From the NCBI RefSeq assembly GCF_001704415.2, contig NC_030817.1, positions 54,979,550 through 55,043,549 of the forward strand: a stretch of 64,000 nucleotides of DNA, written 5' to 3'. This document shows positions 1 to 12,900 of this stretch, one piece after another (the stretch's first letter is position 1; each line of letters starts with the position of its first letter). The DNA is from Capra hircus (Eukaryota; Chordata; Mammalia; Artiodactyla; Bovidae). The position numbers and the translations under genes are program-made. The notes beneath the pieces are model-generated. The model had not been told where the DNA came from. It made no database searches and saw nothing but the letters and a program-made list of their open reading frames with translations.

Positions 1-781
1 TTGGATTAGGATTTTTTTATAGTTTACTGTGAGCTTAAATAGTCCCTGTATCAGACCTAGTATTACTAACAGCTTTATACTTTAAAGATGCCAGTAATAT
101 AGATATAACGCAAACAGATAATGGTCTGAAAATTAAGTGACCAGATGTTAGATACTCACATTGTATGATATGAAAGAAAAATAATTAAAATAACATTTGA
201 CTTAAAAATAGGCACACATTCACTCAGGCTACACTACATCTAACATTTCAAGGCACAAGTCCTGGCGTGTGCCCGTATCTCTATGTGACTTAAATACAGT
301 TTTGGTTTGAAACCAAAGTGAGTCTGTCTCTTCCATGAGATTGTTCCTTTTGTGTCTTGCGAAGCTTAAACCTGTTGAGTACCAGGTAGTTTTAACTGAC
401 TGAAACGGGCCTTTGTTACTATGCATGACTGTGATCATACTTTAATTTCCTTTCTCACTTTCACTAGAGTGAAGGCTATGGGCACATCAAAGCAAAGTAT
501 ATACTTTATTTTATGAAAAAGCAAGGCAGTGAAATCAAATATGAATACATGATTAATATTAAACACTTATTTAAAATCTCTCACTAAACTTATATCAATA
601 CCATAAGAGTAAAATCTGCTTTCTTTTGAAACCAACATAATCTGTTAAAGCACAGGAAACATTAAGGTGCTAAATGATCATCTTAGCTTAAAAATACAAG
701 TTATTCAGTTCAGTTCAGTTATTACATATGATTATTAAAGTTCAGGTAGAAAGTATGAGACCATGACTCAAAAGTTAATAC
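1..781. other. Intron, no gene feature seen
   Basis: AT-rich single-copy-looking sequence. A short run of three AGTTC-type units near 705-720 resembles the tail of a BovB or Bov-tA copy, but no body is recognisable. Confidence 0.6.
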
Positions 782-938
782 CAGTTTTGGCAATGATACT
801 TCTGGACTCCCCCATAAGTGGTTTCAGCTCCGAGTCCTTCTTAGAAGGTTCAGAGGATGGAACAGCAGAGGACAAAAAATCCATGAAGGACAGTAAAGCT
901 TCCAGATGAAGAACTAAGTCTAAAGATGAAAATGAAAC
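782..938 (-). CDS. VPS13C: VPS13C exon 30 of window (157 bp), last before the left edge
   Basis: Encodes VSFSSLDLVLHLEALLSFMD, FLSSAVPSSEPSKKDSELKP and LMGESRSIIAKT plus one base. Counterpart of exon 19, two codons shorter. Donor GTATTA is weak. The following exon is not in positions 1-781. Confidence 0.93.
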
Positions 939-3900
939 CTAAGATAATGAACAATTAGAGAGGCAAATTTCAGATATGGAAACATTTTTATGTCAAACTT
1001 CAACATATGCAAGTAGCCCAAGAATAGTTCAACCAAGGACCTTTTTTACTTGAGAAAGAATTCACTATTACCTTGTTAATCCTTTACCAGACAATAAACT
1101 AACACTGCCAACTTCCACACATGACCATACTTCTAACCTCAACAGAACTTGATAACTTTTAAGTAAAGATTTAAGAAGTATTATCAGCCTTAGCTCAGTC
1201 CCCTTACAGATGGTTCCAAGGAATTTCTGCACTGAGCCATACTTTCTGCCTGACCCTTAATTTTTTTTCTAATCCTAAAGTCAGTTAACAATTCAAGCAC
1301 TTAATGCTTCCATTAATAGGACGTCAATTCCCTTAAAAATGTATTATTTTGTCCTCAACAAGGAATCATTAATTTGTACCTGGGAAACAAATAATCTTTT
1401 AGGAAATCAAATAAACTTTTGTAATAATTTTATCTCAGCTCTATATTCATTTCTTCCATCTATAAGATTAGATCTTTTATTATTATTACCACTCTTCCTC
1501 TAATTTTAGAACTCACAATCTCACAGCTAAAGATGGCTTTGAAGTTACATTTAATCATCAACAGATACCCTAGCCTTATAGTGAGTTAGAAAAGACATAC
1601 CTCAAGTGTTTGTTTGGTATTGTCATGAGTAGTTTTAAATTCTGGTCCATCAATGTCTGCCTACAAATAATAGAGGATTAAATCACCAGGTTGGAAACAA
1701 TAAAAATTCACACATTGCAAAATATATATACATATAGTCTTTACTTTTCAAAGCATGCTATGAAAACACTATAAACATATTTTTAAAAGCAAAGAAGAAT
1801 ATGCCCAAAACATGACCACATAAGTAATTGTCACGTTCTGTAGAAGCAAAATCCCAAACTAGGAAGAAATGCTAAAGGTAGGGAAAATGTTAGTTCATCT
1901 GGATTATATTTTGTTTCAAATCACAATGGAACTTTGTGTACTTCCACTTATTCAAAAACATACGATTAACTCTGAAGGTTACTGCAATGATCTAGGACTG
2001 TCAGATGCTTGCATAATGCACTATAATCAACCAGTTTTAGAATAAAAAATTTTAGGGGAAAAAACCGAGACATTAAATATGGGGGAACTATATAACTTCA
2101 TACATTCAAATATTAAACAATTTTAGAAATGAAACTAGGTACCTTTGTCAATAACATTTTCAGAAGGGGTTCATCTGTTACATTGGAAGAGTCAATAATG
2201 TGAAGAGGTCCTCCTTTAGAGTCTAGAAGAGAAAGAGAGATCATTAAGTCTTTTAGATATTTCAAATATATTAAAAACAGATCAGCCAGATACACAAGAT
2301 ATACATTTCTCAAACCCCAAGAGTTGGGTGGTGCAGTGGATAAGAATCCACCTGCCAGTGTAGAGGACACAGGTTCCGTCCCTGGTCCAGGAAGATTTCA
2401 CAATGCTGTGGAGCAACTAAAGCCTGTGCGCCCTAGGGCACTTGAGCTAAAACTACTGAGCCTATATGCTGCAACTACTGAAGCCTGTGTGCCCAAGAGC
2501 CTGCATTCCACAACTACTGAGTCTGCGGGCTGCAATTACTGAAGCCCTTGAACCTAGAGGCTGTGCTCTGCAACAAGAGAAGCCCTCACAACAAGAAGTC
2601 CGTGCACCAGAACAAAGAGGAGCCCCAGCTCACCCCAACTAGAGAAAGCACAAGCAAAGCAATGTAGACCCAGTGCAGACAAAAACATAATAATAATGAA
2701 AATAAATTTTTAAAGAATTCAAGAGTTGTATGCTAAAAATGTGACTTTTACTATATGTATCATATCTCAGTAAAACTGGCTTTGAAGTAAAATCCGAGAT
2801 ACTCCACAAAGACAAAAAACCAGCCCTAGCCAATTACAAATGATATAATATTTGGTACTACTGGTATTACTTATTTCAACAAATGAGAATATATTAAAGG
2901 ACAAAGCTATAAAATACTTAAACTAGGGATTATTCTCAATACAAGTGTACTTTACTTTAAGTGACCCCATAGAATTCCAATGAACTTTATTTTTTTATTT
3001 TTATTTTTTTTTATTTTTACTTTATTTTACTTTATAATACTGTATTGGTTTTGCCATACATTGACATGAATCCACCACGGGTGTACATGCGATCCCAAAC
3101 ATGAACCCCCCTCCCACCTTCCTCCCCACAACATCTCTCTGGGTCATCCCCATGCACCAGCCCCAAGCATGCTGTATCCTGCATCGGACATAGACTGGTG
3201 ATTCGATTCTTACATAGTATACATGCTTCAATGCCATTCTCCCAAATCATCCCACCCTCTCCCTCTCCCTCTGAGTCCAAAAGTCCGCTATACACATCTG
3301 TGTCTTTTTTGCTGTCTTGCATACAGGGTCATCATTGCCATCTTTCTAAACTTTAAATACCCGTATTAACTTTAAAAGTTACTTTGATGCAATTTAGAAA
3401 GTGAATTTGAAAGGTTGAAGAGACTACAAAAGAATGCAAACTTTTTCCTCTATATATGTCTGTATTGCCTGTTATTTTTTACAAGTATATATTAGTATTA
3501 TTAAACACAAAAAACACTGCGGCAATTTAAAAATAAATTTAAAAATCAAACAAAAAATTTACTTTCTAGTAAACTAACTCACCTTTCAAAAAGGGTCCCT
3601 GGGCTCTATACCTGGGTATTGTACTTGGATTGTGATCTCCTAATATGTCAGTTCACAGAGAACAGTTATAATATAATGTTGCCTTTTACAAGTTCTGAAG
3701 TGTTTTGTATAGACACTGAAGACATACGCCTCATTCTTCTTTTAGACATATTCTACTTTGTGCTAAATACTTAGATATAGACTTACTTTATGATCAATCA
3801 CTACACAGATAATGAACTTTTAATTTTTAAATATCAAATTACTTTCTATTAAATGTAATAAATTTAAACTAATTAAATAATTACAGTGACACTAATAGAT

Positions 3901-6900
3901 ATGCTTAAAGTTTATAAAAAGGTAGGGACCTCGGCCTACTACATGTACAATTTACAGACTATACTTCATACTTACCAGTGAACTCAAAGCATCGCATGCT
4001 AATCTTTTTTAGATAAGCTTCAGCAGTTAGGTCATAGGCTTTAACTCTAGCTTCCAGTCCAAGCTGCAGGACATTTAGTTCATGTAAAGGCCTTCCTTTC
4101 TTTTCTGCTTTTTCCATCAAAGTAATCACAACCTAGAAAAAGACACAAGTATTACCACAAACTATTTCACTAATATACAATGAAGATATGTTAACAATTT
4201 AATAACCATCCAGAGTGATATAATAAATAATTCACCCAATGTAAAGATGTGCAGTTCTATTTTTATCTGGAAATTGCCTAGGGTTATTTACTTTGGAGGT
4301 ACACTTTCCTGTTCAGACTTTTAAAGCATAGCCAACATATTCTAGTGGATTTCAAGACAGCTATGAAAAAAAAAAAAGTGGTTCTGCCTAATTCCCAGAA
4401 GTCCTAGTCTGATGGATGGTGTCAGACTAAATCTCAAAGTCTGAGATATACAGTCAATTTTTAAACTACTCCTAAGGCAAGGTTTCTCAACCTTGGCACC
4501 AATGACATCTGGGGTTGGATCATCCTTTCCAGGGAGGGGCAGTCCCAAGCACTATAGGCTGTCCAGTGGCATCACCGGCCTCTACCCACTGGCTGCCAGT
4601 AGCCCCCTCTCTCTGGATGGCAACAAGCAAAAATCTCTCCAGATGATACCTATTATCAGCAAATTGCTTCCTCCCACCCTAATCACTGTCCTCACAAAGA
4701 CAACTGTAATTACATGTATCACAAATGATATTAAAAAGGATTTATGGGTTTTTCTATGTACATATGTTAATGAAGCCCATTTGCAAACAGAATGATTCAT
4801 CTATCAATGTTTCAATTATCAAAGCTTAAAAATCTTCAATAACTCTTAATATCACAAGAAAAACAGCAGAGGTTTAACATTAAGTAAGTTTGTTTCAAAG
4901 CATATATTTCAGATTTTTAAAGTAGCATTCATTTGTTTAAAAATTTATTATGCTTAACTCAAGAGACAGAATATAACCTCTACACAACTATTTAATGATG
5001 AAGGGATTTTTAGAGGAAATTTTTTTCTTCCAAGTCCCTCTATGTGTGACGCTTTCCCACATATAAACATGTTTATGTCTGGTTCCTGTCTCTACCCTGT
5101 CCCAGTCCCCTTCCTGAATCCTGTTTCTCAGACTCCATATTATTACTCTTTAAAAACGCAACCCAAATCTCACTTCCTCCAGCAAACTTTCTGATCCTCT
5201 TAGACTGCTTAGATGCCCTCTTCCCACTATGAGGGCACCAAGGATGGAAACCACCTGCCTTGGCCGATCATGATGATAACCGCTTGCCTGAACTGTCTCA
5301 CAACAGAATGTCCAATAAAGAAAACAGAGCTTCCCTCGAAAACTAATGGAGAGAATTCAGGATAAAAGCAGATAAGAGGAGGAAGGAGACGCCAGCGAAC
5401 AAGCCCAGAAGAACTCAGGCAGGGCCAAAAGGAGGAGGGAGGAGCCAATACGTCCAGCCAACCTCCCAGAAGCCCTCACACTGCTGTCGACACTGGCCGA
5501 GTCACGCGCCTACCATCAGGAAGACTGAGTCATCAAACGTACCTGGTGGGCAAGATGACTGACCAGAGATAGCCTGGAAACTAACCCCACTACCATAAAC
5601 CAGAGACTGGCAACCATGTGACGGAACGCGTCTCCTAGTTCCCTTACTCTACGGCTCTTGGTCCAGGCACCCCTTCCCAATAAGAGTCTCTTGTGTTGTC
5701 AGGATACATCTCCTCAGACAATATATTACTGAGTGTTAGACAGGAGCCCACTCTGGAACCCTGGATAGGGTCCCCCATCCTGTAACACTATCACTGCCAC
5801 AAGCTCCCTAGGTACATTTTTAGTGGGAATTACAAAAATGTAATTATTGGGAATGTAATTTAATGGGAATATTACAAAAATGTTAATAGTTTTCTTGTTT
5901 GAGTTGAGTCTATGCCTTTTACCTCTGTTTCCTTAGCACTCAGCACATGCAATGAGTATTTGATACATGTGTGAATACAGAAGAGGAAAATTCATTTACT
6001 CTTTCCTTAAGAATCTGCAGATGGACAGCAGACTAAAAATAAGATAACATCTTTTAAATTTATACACATTTTATTCTATTGTATTAATGGTTACTAAAAT
6101 TTGCAAAGAATTTTCTCAGTCCTTTTCCTGTCTTTCCTATACAAAACCCAAAGCAAGCCACATTCCATCTGTCCTAAATTCATTTGAAAAATGTGTTAGA
6201 GGGCATACTACCATTTTGTCTGCGAAATATTATATCCTCCAAATATAACTCATCTTTAACAAATGCTCAAATTCATAAACATTACATCTACATACAAATT
6301 ACAAATAGCCTATGTAAGATATTTTTAGTACAGTTAATTCCAAATATCCATTATTTATTCACCTCATTTTATTAAAAAAGATGAAAATTACACACCTCTT
6401 TAATTTCAAAATTCAACAGCATATTAATGATGTCTACAGATTTTATTTCTTCCACTCCAGCTGTTGAAGTATCTTGAGAAATATGCACATCTTGTTTTAA
6501 TGTAGAGATTTCAAGTGGCTCTTTAATTTCACCTAAAGATGTTTAAAAGAAATTCATTTACCTCTATTCACAGATTTCCTACATGAATACTCAATGAGGA
6601 CTTAGACAAGTACTCCAGACTTGGTGCAAGCATTCACAATCTACAAATCACAATTATACAGCCCCAGCCCTTAGAGAGCTCAGTTTAGTAGAAGATACAT
6701 ATATACACACACATATATAGTACAAACAAAATAAGCAGGCTTCAACTGCTTATTAAATAGACACATTAAATAGACAAATGTTGACAGAATCTATGTAAGT
6801 GGATAGAAACCACGTAACTAGGCAAGACACTGCCATGAAATCAAGAAAGTCTTCATAGGAGAGTTATCACTCAAGCAGAACTGGAGGATCTCCTCAAACA

Positions 6901-9900
6901 GAGGAGACATTCTAAGAATAAAGCAAGAGGTAGCAGATAATCACAGAGAAAGAACACATCGGGACAGGTTTTGCAAACAGAATGGAGTTTGATATGGTTA
7001 AATCGTGAGGAGAATAACAAGAATGAAGGTTTCACAAGAAAAAAAGCAGGGGAAAGCTGAAGCTTCTTATGCCATACCAAGAACAAAAAGTAACACCTAT
7101 GGGCTTGTTGTCCTGAAATTCATACCCTGAAACACAACAAAATTTGCTTTCCAAACTGTAACACACAACACTAGTAACAGCTATCACTTGCTAAGTACTT
7201 ACCTCTGTGTAGGATGCTGTGCTAACAGATGTGCGTGGGCTAGCACAGTTAACTCTCATAACAATACTCTGAGGTAAAAACTTTATTGTTCTCACTTCCC
7301 AGATGAGCAAACTGAGGTCCCAACAGACTCAGCACCCTGCTTAGTGTTTTCCATATGGAAAACCACTGCTGTTAATTACTACCTTTGAGAAAGCAATACA
7401 CAGGGCAAGGTTTCTTAACTATCACCTTATTTTAGCACTGTTTCAGGCATAATGTGATCCAGGGGAAATAATTCTAGCAAATATTTTGCTTTTAGAAAAC
7501 AATTTCTAAAATAGGCAAAGATTTCTTAAATATAAAATTAAAAGCCCTCATCATTTAAAAAACATGTATTAGAGTTCATTAAAAGTAACTAATTCTATTA
7601 AACAGAAGGCCCATTAAGAGTGAAAATGTAAACCACAGATAGAGAGAAGACATTTCTACACATATACTAACATGTATACATATAGCAAACGTAACCAGCA
7701 AAGGGCTCCTATCCAGACTGAATAAATAATTCCCATGCACCAATGAGGAAAAAAGACCACACCCAATAAAAATGGTCAATAGACTTGAATGTGCATAGTC
7801 GCTCAGTCGTATTTGACTCTTTGCAACCCCATGGACAGTAGCCTGCCAGGCTCCCCTGTCCATAGAATTTTCCAGGCAACAATTCTGGAGCGGGTTTGCC
7901 ATTTCCTTCTCCAGAGGATCATCCCGACCCAGGGATCGAACCTGCATCTCTTTCGTCTCCTGCAATGGCAGGTGGATTCTTCACCACTGAGCACCTAGGA
8001 AGCCCCCATACTACACTTGATCTTAGTCAAAAGGCTGAGAAGACTTGAATGATCATGTCGAAAAAGAGAATATCCAAATAACCAATAAGCATATGAAAAG
8101 ATCCTCAATTTCATTAGTTACCAAGGAATAAATAAAAACCAAAGACTGACAATAGCCTTCCTAGTGAGAATGTGAAAAAGCTGCAACTCTCATACCCAGC
8201 TGGTAGCAAAGTAAACTGATTTAACCACTTGGAAAACTGATCAGGATAACCTGGCACAAGTTCCTGAAGCTAAATGTAAGCTAATGTATAAGCCAGTGAT
8301 TCTATCCTTAGTTGTATGTTCAAAACAAAAACAGGAATATAACTGTACCAAAAGATTGTGAGATAACTTTCATAGCAACTTTACTCACGATAGTCAAAAC
8401 CTGGAAACAGGAATAAAAGGAACAAACTAGTGCTAGATATTCCGACAGATGAATCCCACAAACAAACTACTGAATGAAAGAAGCCAAAAGAGAAAGAGTA
8501 ATTTTTGTATGATTCCACTTATATGAAATTCAAAAAGAGGGAAAACCACTCTATCCATGGTATTACAAACTAGAATGGCAGTAAATTCTGGGTAGATCTT
8601 AGGGGAGGGTGGGAGTTTGGTACTGACCAGGAAAGAGCATAGGGAGGGCTTTAGGGTTCAGTGCTGGAAATGTTTTATATCTTATTCATGGTGATTGTAC
8701 CAGTGTAGCCACATATAAATGAGCTCACTGAATTGTACATTTTACTATATGTATTAACATACTGTAAAAAAAAAAAGATACCCCCTGTAGTTTCTTCATT
8801 GTGTGTGTTTGTTGTTGTTGTTATTATTGTTTCTGAGATACAACTGACTTAAATTATTGAACCCAAACCCAAAGTTGGTGCTCTGTGACAACCTGGAGGG
8901 GACAGGGTGGGAAGGAAGGTGGGAAGGGTGCACGAGGGAGGGGACACATGTATCCCTACGGCCAATTCATGTTGATATACGGCAATAACCATCACAATAT
9001 TGTAAAGTAACTATCCTCCAATTAGAATTTTAAAATACTGTATTAGTTTTAGGTAAAAAAAAAAAAAAACTCTTTAAAATAGAAAAAAAAATACAGTGGT
9101 ATACCATTTTTCAGTCAGCAAACTGGCAAAAATTTTTTAAATCTGATAATATGCTGTGTTAGAGAAGGCACAGAAAAACAACCTGATGGGAGTACAAAGC
9201 ACTCATACTCATTTTGCGTATAAGTTCTATGAGGTTCAACTGTCAAAACAATAAGTGAAATTAAATTACATGTACTAATTAAATTATTATTTTAACAAAA
9301 ACTAAATCAATAACCTCAGATATGCAGATGACACCACCCTTATGGCAGAAAGTGAAGAGGAACTGAAAAGCCTCTTGATGAAAGTGAAAGAGGAGAGTGA
9401 AAGAGTTGGCTTAAAGCTCAACATTCAGAAAAATAAGATTATGGCATCTGGTCCCATCACTTCATAGGAAATAAATGGGGAAACACTGTCAGGCTTTATT
9501 TTGGGGAGCTCCAAAATCACTGTAGATGGTGATTGCAGCCATGAAATTACAAGATGCCTACTCCTTGGAAGGAAAGTTATGACCAACCTAGACAGCATAT
9601 TAAAAAACAGAGACATTACTTTGCCAAAAAAGGTCCATCTAGTCACGGCTATGGTATGGATGTGAAAGTTGGACAGTGAAGAAAGTTGAGCGTTGAAGAA
9701 TTGATGCTTTTTGAACTGTGTTGGAGAAGACCCTTGAGAGTCCCTTGGACTGCAAGGAGATGCAACCAGTCCATTCTGAAGGAAATCAGTCCTGAGTGTT
9801 CAATGGAAGGACTGATGCTGAAGCTGAAACTCCAATATTTTGGCCACCTCATGCGAAGAGTTGACTCATTGGAAAAGACTCTGATGCTGGGAGGGATTGA

Positions 9901-12900
9901 GGGCAGGAGGAGAAGGGGACAACAGAGGATGAGATGGCTGGATGGCATCACCGACTCAATGGATATGAGTTTGAGTAAACTCCGGAAGTTGGTGATGGAC
10001 AGGGAGGCCTGGTGTGCTGTGACTCATGGGGTCATAAAGAGTCAGACACGACTGAGCGACTGAACTGAACTGAACTGAAATACTCTTTTATCCATTAGTC
10101 CTGGTATGTTCCCAACAGATAAACATGTACTTCTAAAAGTGTATGCACTAGAATAATTAATGCAACATAATTTAAGTGAAAGACTGAAATAAACCTGACA
10201 TGTCCATTAATAGGGACTTTATAAATTATGATACTTCAACAGAATTTAATACCAAGCATCCATTAAAAAGAATGAGTTAGATCTATACATAGAATATATA
10301 CAGATATGGAATGAACACCAAGATACACTATGTATGTGTATATGCTGCTAAGTCATGTCAGTTGTGTCCTCTTTGCACCCCCATGAACTGTAGCCTGTCA
10401 GGCTCCTCTGTCCACAGGATTCTCCAAGCATGAATATTGGAGTGGGTTACCATGCCCTCCTTTAGGCTACGTGTATATACATACATAAACAGCTTAGAAA
10501 ATCGGTCTGGTAGTTACTTTGCCTCAAGTGAAAGGGCCACTGTATCTAATAATTTAAATTCTCTTGCATTTATATTGCAGTACAATTTTTTCGGTATCTT
10601 TGTTTAGTGGTAATTTACCAACCACCTCAGTTTTTACACCTATATTACTAGTGCGTGCATGCCCAGTTATCTCTTTGAGACCCCATGGACTACAGCCTAT
10701 GAGGGTCCTCTGTCCATGGGATTTTCCAGACATGAATACTTGATTGGGTTGCCATTTCCTTCTCCAGGGGATCTTCCCAACCCAGGGATCAAACCTACGT
10801 CTCCTGCATTGTCAGGTGGATTCTTTACCACTGAGCCTCCAGGGAAGCCCCAGGTATATTACTACTGAATCTTATTTTAAAGTCAGATCGAGTATACTAC
10901 CTAGCATACACAGCTACATAGTCAACTTACATTTTTTTCTTTCCTATATGTGCAAATTCAAAACTTTTTCCAGGAATTCACCACTGATCTGAAACCCTTC
11001 TTTCTGGCCTCCTCCTATCTCATGCAACTTAGAAATAACTGAGAGTTTGCTTAACTTAAAAGCAAACTGTCATTTTATTCAACAGTATCTTATTTATTTT
11101 CTTGGTAATACAAATCACAGTTGTAAATATGTATTCATTTACTTCATTTTTATTGTCTATCTCCCCTAATAAATTGTAAGTAACTTATATTATACCACCT
11201 ATTGTCAGCCTCTTACCTGTCTCCTGTATTCTTGGTTTTACTTTATTCAAATCTTCAGGAGCCTCACCAAGATTTTCTGCTAGTATTTTAAATAAAAGAT
11301 TAAGATCTTCTTGATTTAGATTAACCTGTGAAATACAATGTTCCAAGAAAAGATAATTTCATTTTTAATGAAACAATTCTAATACAGAAAATAAATCCTT
11401 AGTAACAAAACACTAAGGACCGAATAATCTTAATGCTGACTAAAGAATTATATAATCACTATACACTCAAGTATTTCACTACTTATTTCATGTTAAAATC
11501 TCATTTTCAAAGTGAAGACAGTGTCTGAGAAAAACAGCAGGATTTATGAGTCAGTATTAGTTTCATCTACTTAATATGATTCTTAGTGAAAGTTAATAAT
11601 GATTAAAGAAATCAGATCACCTTTTTTTTAAAGAAATTAATTTTGGAACATAAGTGCTACTATGAAGTGCTATTTTTTAAACAATAACAATTTCAATGTA
11701 ATAGAAAGGCCATCTATAAAATATAGGGTTCATTCAATGCTATAACTATCTTATGGGTACTTAGATATCCCTAAAATAAAAGGTTATATATATAATAGAG
11801 AAGAAATAGAATTATAATATACTGATACTAATAATTTACAAGTAGATCTCTGCTAATGTGTACATAACAAATTTAAAAGCTAAAGAACACTTAACTAAAG
11901 ATTAAATTGTACTAAAAACACTGAAAATACTGTTGGACAATATCACACTGAAATTTTTCTTACATCAGTTAAAAAAAAAAAATGTCCACATTTCATTTGG
12001 ATTTATAATGAGAAAGTCTTCAGAGTCTCAACTTTCAATAACAAGGTCTTTTCCACTCATATACTCACATTCATTGACTCAAGATGTCCTTTAATTTCCA
12101 CAACAGGCACCTTGTGGTACCAAGATGCAGCTAGATTCCGATTTACAAAAAACTCCAAGTTAATTGGGTGCAACAGCTGAATATCAGGATGGGAGATTCC
12201 TGGCTGGATCACTGTCCTTATGGGAAATATAATTGATATATATGCATAAACATAGGGGTAAATGCAATATATCATTGAAAAAAAACAGAAAGTCCAAAGT
12301 TGTTGCTCTAAATGCTGATTTGAAACACAATGCTGTTTTAGTGTTTTCTAAACCCACCAGGCTCCTCTGTCCATGGGATTCTCCAGGCAAGAATACTGGA
12401 GTGGGTTGCCATTTCCTTCTCCAAGAGATCTTCCAAACCCAGGGATCAAACCCAGGTCTCCTGCATTGCAGGCAGACGCTTTAACCTCTGAGCCACCAGG
12501 GAAGCCCAAACTTGATTTATAGTTAATTTAATCTACAATGCACCAGCACGAACAGATTAAAATACAGCTGACCTTTGAACACCACGGGGCGGGGGGTGGG
12601 GGGTGCTAGTGGTGACAACCCTCCACGCAATCATGTAACATTCTTTGCCCTCCATATTTTGGTTCCTCTGTATATGCAGTCCCTCCACAGCTATGGCTCC
12701 GAACAACCATGGACTGTTAATACTGCATTATTTGCCACTGGAAAAAAATCTGCTTATAAGCAGAATCATGCAGTTCAAACCCATGTTGTTCAAGGCTCAA
12801 CTGTATATGATATACAATCAGCCTTTAAAAAACTTTTTTCTTTAAACAGAAGATAGATGACAATAATTTTTAAAAAGAAACTGATATCATTGACAATATG

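Larger units (their letters stand above)
7640..8780 (+). repeat. Old L1M-type LINE, ORF2 end and 3' UTR
   Basis: Matches the L1 reading around GCAAAGGGCTCCTATCCAGA and CCAATAAGCATATGAAAAGA, then the 3' UTR string TTTTACTATATGTATTAACA and a poly-A. It is split at 7781-8051 by the U2/SINE insertion; the L1 text resumes across the 11-bp duplicated site. Confidence 0.8.

Noticed and set aside
8008..8040. Functional U2 snRNA gene
   Set aside because: Only about 33 nucleotides of the 5' part are present, with no Sm site, 3' stem-loops or proximal sequence element.
12575..12856. 93-codon plus-strand open frame
   Set aside because: It lies almost wholly inside the MER8-type transposon and has no similarity to a known protein.
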